Positions 1 to 5,093 of a stretch of DNA of 9,762 nucleotides are shown piece after piece; position 1 is the first letter of the stretch, and each line of letters begins with the position of its first letter. Both the position numbers and the translations under genes were made by a program. Under the pieces are notes generated by a model. The model was not told where the DNA came from. It saw only the letters and a list, made by a program, of their open reading frames with translations, and did not search any database. Source of the stretch: Solirubrobacterales bacterium (GTDB taxonomy: Bacteria > Actinomycetota > Thermoleophilia > Solirubrobacterales > Solirubrobacteraceae); contig JAOPZO010000069.1 of assembly GCA_025964065.1 (NCBI GenBank), forward strand, positions 1 through 9,762, read 5' to 3'.

Positions 1-15
1 GGGTAGCGTCCGGGC

Positions 16-969
16 ATGCACGACGCCAGCGCCGCGCCGGGCGGCTTCGACGCCTGGGAGGTCGACCTCCATGGCCACCCGGTGGTGTGCCGCATCGCCG
101 GCTCGGGCCCGCCCGTGGTGCTCGTCCACGGGATGGTGAACTCCTCGAAGCACTGGCGGGCGGTGGCCGAGCGGCTCGCGGAGGACCACACCGTGATCGC
201 CCCGGACCTGATCGGGCACGGAGACAGCGCCACGCCCCGCGGCGACTACTCGCTCGGCGCCCACGCCTCCGTCATCCGCGACCTGCTCTCCGTCCTCGGC
301 GTGCAGCGCGCCTCGTTCGTCGGGCACTCGCTCGGCGGCGGCATCGCGATGGTCTTCTTCTGGCAGTTCCCGGAGCGGGTGGAGCGCCTGGCGCTCGTCT
401 CGAGCGGCGGGCTCGGGCCCGAGGTCGGCCCGCTGCTGCGCTCCGCCGCGCTTCCGGGCTCCCGTGCGCTGCTCCGTGCGGTGGCGAACCGCCGCACGAT
501 CGACGCGCTCCACGCGGGCGGGCGGCGCCTGCGCGAGAACGGCTCGGGCATCGGGCTCCAGCTCCAGGCCGTCGCGCGCGCCATGCGGCCCCTGCAGACC
601 GCGGGGGCGCGTGACGCGTTCGTCCAGACGCTCCGCGCGGTGATCGACGCCCACGGCCAGCGCGTCAGCGCGAACGATCGCCTCTACCTCCTGAGCAGCA
701 TCCCGACGCTCGTGGTGTGGGGCGAGCGGGACGCGACGATCCCGATCGCGCACGGGCGCGCCGCCCACGCCGCGATCCCGGGCAGCCGCTTGGTGACGCT
801 CCCGCGTGCCGCGCACTTCCCGCACCTCGAGGACCCCGAGGGGCTCGCCGCGGCGCTCGCCGACTTTCTCGCGACCACGGAGCCCGCGCACCTCGACGAC
901 GAGCAGTGGCAGGACGTCCTGCGCGGTCGCGGACGCCTCCGTCGGCGGCCCGGGGTCGTCGCCGCCTGA
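16..969 (+). CDS. Alpha/beta-fold hydrolase, 317 aa
   Basis: Predicted cytoplasmic serine hydrolase of the alpha/beta-hydrolase superfamily; the substrate cannot be read from the sequence. Seen: oxyanion-hole segment VLVHGM (residues 35-40), DLIGHG (64-69), nucleophile elbow GHSLGG (103-108, Ser105), late strand VVWGERDATIP (233-243) with Asp239 as likely acid, and AAHFPH (265-270) with His267 as likely base. Triad order and spacing are normal and the length is typical for the family. An in-frame TAG at 4-6, just before the ATG, means the start cannot lie further upstream, so the gene is complete. There is no signal peptide. A charged tail of about 30 residues (from about 290) follows the fold and resembles nothing I know. 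The next gene starts 38 bases downstream on the same strand. Family call is secure; lipase, esterase, haloperoxidase-like or C-C hydrolase activity is open. Confidence 0.93.
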   Translation: MHDASAAPGGFDAWEVDLHGHPVVCRIAGSGPPVVLVHGMVNSSKHWRAVAERLAEDHTVIAPDLIGHGDSATPRGDYSLGAHASVIRDLLSVLGVQRASFVGHSLGGGIAMVFFWQFPERVERLALVSSGGLGPEVGPLLRSAALPGSRALLRAVANRRTIDALHAGGRRLRENGSGIGLQLQAVARAMRPLQTAGARDAFVQTLRAVIDAHGQRVSANDRLYLLSSIPTLVVWGERDATIPIAHGRAAHAAIPGSRLVTLPRAAHFPHLEDPEGLAAALADFLATTEPAHLDDEQWQDVLRGRGRLRRRPGVVAA

Positions 970-1007
970 GTCGGCCTCCACTGCTCGCGGATCGTGGCAC
1001 CATCCGC

Positions 1008-1409
1008 ATGATGCTCGGCGCGCTCGTCGCCTCCGCCCTCCTGGGACTGCTCGCGGTGCGGACGCGGCGCGCCTTCGCCTGGGACGACCCGATGTGCGCG
1101 TTGATGCTCGTCACCGCCGGCCTCATGGTGGTCATGTGCGCCTCGCTGCTCCTCGACGGGCGCTGGGTGGCGGCGCTCTTCACCGCGCCGATGGCCGCGG
1201 CGATGGCCGTCCCGGCGATCCTGCTCGGCCGGGTCCGGCCCCGGGCGACGCGGCCGCCCGAGGAGCCGGAGGACGACGACGGCCCGGGCGGGGGCGGGCC
1301 GCCCGAGGACCCGGGCCCCGGGCCGCAGGAGCCGGCGATCGACTGGGAGCGCTTCGACACGGCCCGCGCCGCGTGGGGGCGCCGCTCGGGCTCCCGCCAC
1401 GACGCCTGA
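1008..1409 (+). CDS. Small membrane protein with acidic Pro/Gly-rich tail, 133 aa
   Basis: Unrecognised protein. Seen: three hydrophobic segments at about residues 2-17, 29-49 and 53-74, then a hydrophilic tail (78-133) holding an acidic and Pro/Gly-rich linker (PPEEPEDDDGPGGGG, 83-97) and ending in a short segment with regularly spaced charged and aromatic residues (DWERFDTARAAW, 112-123). The likely topology is three helices with the tail on one side of the membrane, possibly cytoplasmic given the Arg-rich stretch after helix 3. I place the start at the first of two adjacent ATGs (1008, 1011) because hydrophobic sequence begins there; no clear Shine-Dalgarno is visible. It lies 38 bases after the hydrolase and may be cotranscribed. 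The open frame extends further upstream but only overlaps the hydrolase. No function is assigned. Confidence 0.72.
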   Translation: MMLGALVASALLGLLAVRTRRAFAWDDPMCALMLVTAGLMVVMCASLLLDGRWVAALFTAPMAAAMAVPAILLGRVRPRATRPPEEPEDDDGPGGGGPPEDPGPGPQEPAIDWERFDTARAAWGRRSGSRHDA

Positions 1410-1444
1410 GGACGCGGGCCAGCACGTCGGCGCTGCGCCAGGGG

Positions 1445-1677
1445 TGCGGGAACCCGGCCGTCCTTGGTCGAAGGTGAACATCACGAGGGCGCGGTGCGCA
1501 CCGCGGAGGGCCGGATGCTCCCCGCGGGGCTCGCCGCCTTCGACGCGCGGACAGCGGGCACCGAGGGCAGGGCTCCTCTTCTGCCGGCCCAGGAGTCCGG
1601 GGCGGCCGACTTCGACGCGATGCCGCGGGGGCGCGGCGACCCGAGGTGGTGGACGGCTCGTGAACCCGGTGCGCCTG
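1445..1677 (+). pseudogene. Frameshifted remnant resembling YdeI/OmpD-associated family protein
   Basis: Two adjacent plus-strand frames together resemble the C-terminal half of the YdeI/OmpD-associated (OmdA-like) family. Frame A reads REPGRPWSKVNITR (about 1447-1488), like the family's W-S-K-V-N segment. Frame B, one base out of register, reads RTAEGRMLPAGLAAFDART (about 1497-1553), then ESGAADFDA (about 1596-1622) and DPRWWTAREPG (about 1638-1670), like the downstream family segments. Inserting one base in the incomplete codon at 1489-1490 joins both frames with the spacing I expect from the family. The start and N-terminal half are missing. Similarity stops just before the stop codon of the convergent reductase gene at 1680, so the C-terminal end is missing too. 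The match is from memory of the family, not a search. Otherwise the 270 bases between 1410 and 1679 hold no gene I can support. Confidence 0.55.
1490..1505. repeat. Perfect 16-bp palindrome
   Basis: CGCGGTGCGCACCGCG is identical to its reverse complement. It lies at the inferred one-base deletion in the YdeI-like remnant. GC-only palindromes arise easily in such DNA, so a regulatory role is doubtful; a slippage-prone site fits the context better. Confidence 0.4.
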
Positions 1678-1679
1678 CG

Positions 1680-2243
1680 TCAGGACCGCGGTGCCCTGGC
1701 GCACTCGTAGCGCTCGAAGACCACGCCCGAGCCGAACGTCCGGCTCTCGATCAGCGTGAGCGGGAGGACGTCGGCGACGGGCGGCAGGTGCCGGGTGCCA
1801 CCCCCGACGGCGACGGGGTGGCGGAAGACGCGGAGCTCGTCGACCAGGCCGAGCTCGATCGCCGCCCCGGCCAGGGCAGCGCCGCCGATCGAGACGGGCC
1901 GTCGGGTCGCCGCGACCGCCGCGGCGACCTCCTCGGCGAGGGTGCCCACGGCGAGCCGGGCGGTTCCCTCGACCCGGTCGAGCGTGGAGCTGAAGACGAC
2001 CTTCGGGAGCGCGCACCAGACGTCGGCGAACGCGTGCGTGGGCTCGCTCGAACGCATCGACGCGTCCGTCTCCCACACCAGCATCCTCTCGTGCAGCCGG
2101 CGCCCGAGCAGGTAGGCCCCGAGGCCGCCGACCTGCTCGATGTGGAAGGCGAACAGCTCGTCGTCGGGCGCCGACCAGTCGAACCCGCCGTCCCGGTCGT
2201 TGATGTAGCCGTCGACCGAGACGCCGATGGAGTAGACCAGCAT
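1680..2243 (-). CDS. RibD C-terminal/dihydrofolate-reductase-like family protein, 187 aa
   Basis: Predicted cytoplasmic NADPH-dependent reductase-like protein of the RibD C-terminal domain family (DHFR fold); its substrate is unknown, and such stand-alone proteins should not be called true DHFR or RibD. Seen: N-terminal strand YSIGVSVDGYI (residues 4-14), the usual opening of this family, then GAYLLGRRLHERM (42-54), KVVFSSTLD (81-89), SIGGAAL (118-124), LVDELRVFRHPVAVGGGT (133-150) and a final FERYE (176-180). The length is typical for single-domain members. ATG at 2243 is chosen because GAGGAGG lies 9 bases upstream; the in-frame GTG at 2249 would leave only 3 bases. The gene is convergent with the hydrolase/membrane-protein pair and divergent from pdxY. 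It is intact while both flanks hold broken genes, so it may have been inserted or retained between decaying genes. Confidence 0.88.
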   Translation of the reverse strand: MLVYSIGVSVDGYINDRDGGFDWSAPDDELFAFHIEQVGGLGAYLLGRRLHERMLVWETDASMRSSEPTHAFADVWCALPKVVFSSTLDRVEGTARLAVGTLAEEVAAAVAATRRPVSIGGAALAGAAIELGLVDELRVFRHPVAVGGGTRHLPPVADVLPLTLIESRTFGSGVVFERYECARAPRS

Positions 2244-2252
2244 GTCCACGAT

Positions 2253-2259
2253 CCTCCTC
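2253..2259 (-). promoter_or_regulatory. Shine-Dalgarno site of the RibD/DHFR-like gene
   Basis: On the minus strand this reads GAGGAGG, 9 bases before the ATG at 2243. It is the clearest ribosome binding site in the window and decides between the ATG (2243) and the nearby GTG (2249). Confidence 0.75.
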
Positions 2260-2324
2260 GATACCACCACGCGGACGAGCCCCGGCGGCGCAGGTGACAA
2301 CCACCCGGCGGTGCGGCAGGACTC

Positions 2325-2346
2325 CGTCGATGGCGAAGCATCGACG
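2325..2346. repeat. Perfect inverted repeat, 8-bp arms, 6-bp spacer
   Basis: CGTCGATG (2325-2332) and CATCGACG (2339-2346) are exact reverse complements separated by GCGAAG. The element sits in the divergent gap between the reductase (start 2243) and pdxY (start 2515), about 80 bases upstream of the reductase. Size and spacing would suit a dimeric repressor operator or a short RNA hairpin. It also coincides with the point where the nitroreductase-like remnant begins, so it could be a rearrangement scar. Function is inferred only. Confidence 0.5.
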
Positions 2347-2480
2347 TCATCGCCCAGGACGCGCGGGAGGGGGACCGTGACCGCCTGTGGGCGCTGGCGG
2401 TCGCGAACGACCCGCACTTCGACGCCTACCAGGAGCGCACGGAGCGCCGGATCCCCGTCGTCGTGCTCAAACCGGTCCAG
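2340..2480 (+). pseudogene. C-terminal remnant of a deazaflavin-dependent nitroreductase (Ddn-like) family gene
   Basis: Reading from 2340 in frame gives IDVIAQDAREGDRDRLWAL, then AVANDPHFDAYQERT and ERRIPVVVLKPV, about 46 codons. This matches my knowledge of the C-terminal end of F420-dependent nitroreductase/quinone reductase-family proteins: an acidic Glu-Arg-x-x-Leu-Trp helix, a Pro-x-Phe-x-x-Tyr-Gln-x-x-Thr segment and a final Arg-x-Ile-Pro-Val-Val-Val-Leu strand. About 100 N-terminal residues, including the cofactor-binding part, are absent: an in-frame TGA lies at 2295 and the sequence between it and 2340 does not resemble the family. The frame runs on past the usual family end without a stop. 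It is therefore a broken fragment, not a gene. The gap between 2244 and 2514 holds only this remnant and the inverted repeat at its edge. Confidence 0.6.
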
Positions 2481-2514
2481 GGGAGGAACCGAGCGGCTAG
2501 CGTCGTCGCTCGCC

Positions 2515-3363
2515 ATGGACATCCTCTCGATCCAGTCCCACGTCGCGTTCGGCCACGTCGGGAACGCCTCGGCCGTCTTCCCGATGCAGCGCCTCGGCGT
2601 CGAGGTGTGGCCGATCCACACCGTCCAGTTCTCGAACCACACGGGCTACGGCGCCTGGACGGGCCGGGTGTTCGACGGGCCGGCGATCGAGGAGCTGCTG
2701 GACGGGATCGAGGACCGCGGCGTCCTCGGGCGCTGCGACGGGGTGCTCTCGGGCTACATGGGCTCCTCGGACATCGGCAACGCGATCGTGGGCGCGGTCC
2801 GGCGCGTGAAGGCCGCCAACCCCGCCGCGCGCTGGTGCTGCGACCCCGTGATCGGCGATGTCGGGCGCGGCGTCTTCGTCCGCCCGGGCATCCCGGAGTT
2901 CTTCCGCGAGCAGGCCGTCCCCGCCGCCGACCTCGTCACGCCGAACCACTTCGAGCTCGACGTCCTCGCGGGCACGGAGAGCCGGACGCTCGCCGCGGCG
3001 AAGGACGCGGTCGCCGCCGTGCAGGCGCTCGGGCCGGCGACGGTCCTCGTGACGAGCCTCGAGGTGGAGGACACCCCGGACGACGCGGTCGACCTGCTCG
3101 CGGCGGAGGGCGGCCGGACGTTCCGGGTCCGCACGCCCAAGCTGCCGCTCTCCGTCAACGGCGCGGGCGACGCGATCGCCGCGCTCTTCTTCGTGCACCA
3201 CCTCCGCTCGGGCTCTGCGGCCACCGCGCTGGGCGAGGCGGTCGCGTCCGTCCACGGGCTCCTGCGGGCCACGGCCGACGCGGGCTCCCGCGAGATCCTC
3301 ACGGTCGCCGCCCAGGAGGAGTTCGTCACGCCCTCGCAGCGGTTCGAGGTCGAGGAGGTCTAG
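2515..3363 (+). CDS. pdxY: Pyridoxal kinase PdxY, 282 aa
   Basis: ATP-dependent kinase that phosphorylates pyridoxal (and related B6 vitamers) to pyridoxal 5'-phosphate in the cytoplasmic B6 salvage route. Seen: QSHVAFGHVGNA (residues 7-18), the usual substrate-side opening; QFSNHTGYG (38-46); GYMGSSD (80-86); WCCDPVIGD (107-115); TPNHFELDVL (142-151); and the anion-hole/catalytic motif NGAGD (215-219) with Asp219 as likely base. The length matches PdxY, near 287 residues in E. coli, and the motifs are those of pyridoxal kinases rather than ThiD. ATG 2515 is chosen because conserved sequence begins there. The only purine-rich SD-like stretch (2480-2487) is 27 bases away and no other in-frame start is close, so the transcript may be leaderless. 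The 3' end overlaps glf on the other strand by 38 bases. Confidence 0.94.
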   Translation: MDILSIQSHVAFGHVGNASAVFPMQRLGVEVWPIHTVQFSNHTGYGAWTGRVFDGPAIEELLDGIEDRGVLGRCDGVLSGYMGSSDIGNAIVGAVRRVKAANPAARWCCDPVIGDVGRGVFVRPGIPEFFREQAVPAADLVTPNHFELDVLAGTESRTLAAAKDAVAAVQALGPATVLVTSLEVEDTPDDAVDLLAAEGGRTFRVRTPKLPLSVNGAGDAIAALFFVHHLRSGSAATALGEAVASVHGLLRATADAGSREILTVAAQEEFVTPSQRFEVEEV

Positions 3364-4480
3364 CGGCCAGGAGGCGGCCGGCGGTCGCGAGCGCCTGGCC
3401 GACGACCTGATCCATGTTGAGGTACTGGTACCGGGCCAGGCGCCCGACGAAGGTCACGCCGCCCTCCTGCTCGGAGAGCTCCTCGTAGCGGCGGTAGAGC
3501 TCCCGGTTCTCGGGGCGGGGGACGGGGTAGTACGGGTCGCCCTCGGCGCACGGGAACTCGACGTGCTGGGTCGTCCAGGGGTGGCGGTGCTGGCCCGTCA
3601 GGTGGCGGTACTCGGTGACCCGCGTCCACGGCGTCGCGGCGTCCGGGTGGTTGAGGACCGCGACGGACTGTGCGAGCCCGTCGTCGGGGGTCGGGCGGGA
3701 GCGGGTCTCGAAGCGCAGCGAGCGGTACGGCAGCCGCCCGAAGCGGAAGCCGTAGAGCTCGTCGATCGGGCCGGTCCACACGACGTGCCCGGCCTCGACC
3801 GTGTCGCGCACGTCTGCGTACTCGACGCCGAGCGCGACGTCGATCCCCGGGTGGTCGAGCATCGCCCGGAACATCGCGGTGTACCCCTGGGCCGGCATCT
3901 GCTGGAAGCGGTCGCCGAAGTAGCGGTCGTCCTCGTCGTGGCGGACGGGGATGCGCGCGCAGACCTGGGCGCCGAGCTCCCGCGGGTCCACGCCCCACTG
4001 CTTCGTCGTGTAGCCGCGGAAGAAGGTCTCGTACAGCTCCCAGCCGAAGCGGGCGACCACGGAGTCCTCGGAGGTCTCGATGCGGTCCCGCGGCTCGGCC
4101 TTGCTCTCCAGGAACGCCCGGACCTGCTCCTCCGTGCGGAGGTCGAGGCCATACAGCTCGTTGAGGGTCGTCCGGTTGATCGGCATGGGCAGCTCCCGCC
4201 CGTCGACCACCGCGCGGACACGGTGCTCGTACGGCGTCCAGTCGGTGAACCGCGAGAGGTAGCCGACGATCCGCTCGGCGTTCGTGTGGAAGATGTGGGG
4301 CCCGTAGCGGTGCACGAGCACGCCGTGCTCGTCGAGCTCGTCGAACGCGTTCCCGGCGACGTGCGGCCGACGGTCGATGACCAGCACGCGCAACCCCGCC
4401 TGGCTCGCGAGCCGCTCGGCCATCACCGAGCCCGCGAACCCCGCTCCCACCACGAGGACGTCGTACGCGTCGGTGCTCAT
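3326..4480 (-). CDS. glf: UDP-galactopyranose mutase, 384 aa
   Basis: FAD-dependent enzyme that interconverts UDP-galactopyranose and UDP-galactofuranose in the cytoplasm, supplying Galf for cell-surface glycans. Seen: dinucleotide-binding motif VLVVGAGFAGSV (residues 8-19) followed by the acidic strand end VLVIDRRPHVAGNAFDE (32-48); the active-site segment RYGPHIFHT (58-66); MPINRTTLNELYG (99-111); FFRGYTTKQWG (153-163); RIPVRHDEDDRYF (176-188), likely holding a substrate-binding arginine; QMPAQGYT (194-201); WTRVTEYRH (285-293), likely holding the second; and RLARYQYLNMDQVV (347-360) near the FAD. The length is close to bacterial Glf proteins. ATG 4480 starts five residues before the FAD fold. 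GNAT ends 97 bases upstream on the same strand. No galactofuranosyltransferase is adjacent, so the gene stands alone here. Confidence 0.97.
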   Translation of the reverse strand: MSTDAYDVLVVGAGFAGSVMAERLASQAGLRVLVIDRRPHVAGNAFDELDEHGVLVHRYGPHIFHTNAERIVGYLSRFTDWTPYEHRVRAVVDGRELPMPINRTTLNELYGLDLRTEEQVRAFLESKAEPRDRIETSEDSVVARFGWELYETFFRGYTTKQWGVDPRELGAQVCARIPVRHDEDDRYFGDRFQQMPAQGYTAMFRAMLDHPGIDVALGVEYADVRDTVEAGHVVWTGPIDELYGFRFGRLPYRSLRFETRSRPTPDDGLAQSVAVLNHPDAATPWTRVTEYRHLTGQHRHPWTTQHVEFPCAEGDPYYPVPRPENRELYRRYEELSEQEGGVTFVGRLARYQYLNMDQVVGQALATAGRLLAARPPRPRTAARA

Positions 4481-4515
4481 GGCGGCGCCCTACCCACGCG
4501 GCACGGGCTGACGCG

Positions 4516-4538
4516 GCGGGAGCCACCGGCGTTCCCGC
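4516..4538 (-). terminator. Possible weak hairpin between GNAT and glf
   Basis: GCGGGA (4516-4521) pairs with TCCCGC (4533-4538), and G4522 with T4532 adds a wobble pair. It lies about 40 bases after the GNAT stop on the minus strand. There is no T tract, so if it ends transcription it is not a classical intrinsic terminator. In DNA this GC-rich such a stem can occur by chance. Confidence 0.25.
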
Positions 4539-4577
4539 GGGCGATCCCGGCGGACAGCGGCGGTGCGCGGCGCTGGG

Positions 4578-5093
4578 TCAGGCCGGGGCCTCGAGGACGA
4601 GCGAGACGTGCGTCACGCTGCCGTCCGTCTGCTCGGCGTGCGGGGCGGCATGGGCCCGCATGACGGCGAGCATGTCCGCGTTCTCCCCGAGGACGTCGGC
4701 GTGGACCTCGCGGAGCCCACGCGCCCGCGCCGCTGCGACGAGCCGGTCGAGCAGCGAGGTGGCGATCCCCTGCCGCCGCCAGGGGGCGGCCACCTCGAAG
4801 GCCACCTCGCCCCGGTCCTCCGCGTCGGGGACGAGCACGGCGTGGCCGACCGCCTCGGCGCCGACGAGGGCGAGCAGCCCCACGCCGCCGACGCGCTCGG
4901 GATGGCCCGCCCAGTCCTCGGCCTGCAGCAGGTCGATCCCGCCGGTGAACCACCGCAGGAAGCGCGACTCGGGATCGAGGCCCTCGAAGAGCGAGGCGAG
5001 CGCCTCCCGGTCGCCGGGCCGCACCTCGCGGACGACGACCTCGGCCCGGGCCGCGCCCACGCCGGAGCCGCCGGGCGCCGGGGAACGCGTCAC
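4578..5093 (-). CDS. GNAT-family N-acetyltransferase, 171 aa
   Basis: Predicted acetyl-CoA-dependent N-acetyltransferase; the acceptor is unknown. Seen: VVVREVRPGDREALASLF (residues 19-36), the typical first strand and helix; GLDPESRFLRWFTG (38-51), resembling a motif of GNAT domains related to the Pat protein-lysine acetyltransferases; GLLALVGAEAVGHAVL (72-87); motif A, VAFEVAAPWRRQGIATSLL (97-115), with the acetyl-CoA pyrophosphate loop Arg106-x-x-Gly109-x-Ala111; and REVHADVLGENADMLAVMR (128-146). The first 17 residues are low-complexity and outside the fold. The GTG start (5093-5091) overlaps the TGA of the permease (5092-5090) as GTGA with no Shine-Dalgarno of its own, which points to translational coupling. 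It may modify the exporter's substrate or a partner protein, but that is only inferred from position. Confidence 0.9.
   Translation of the reverse strand: MTRSPAPGGSGVGAARAEVVVREVRPGDREALASLFEGLDPESRFLRWFTGGIDLLQAEDWAGHPERVGGVGLLALVGAEAVGHAVLVPDAEDRGEVAFEVAAPWRRQGIATSLLDRLVAAARARGLREVHADVLGENADMLAVMRAHAAPHAEQTDGSVTHVSLVLEAPA

Noticed and set aside
1464..2297. Plus-strand frame from 1464 taken as a complete gene
   Set aside because: Only its first part (to about 1670) resembles a protein family. The rest is antisense to the reductase, so it is a remnant that runs into a shadow frame.
1180..2304. Long minus-strand frame crossing 1410-1680
   Set aside because: Arg/Pro-rich translation with no motif; it is a shadow of the reductase and of the plus-strand genes.
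2242..2514. Upstream extension of the pdxY frame
   Set aside because: The extension is Ser/Arg/Thr-rich, matches no family, and would overlap the reductase start region. The conserved kinase sequence begins at the ATG at 2515.
3563..4663. Plus-strand frame of 366 codons opposite glf
   Set aside because: Antisense to a gene with complete UGM motifs; composition is that of a shadow frame.
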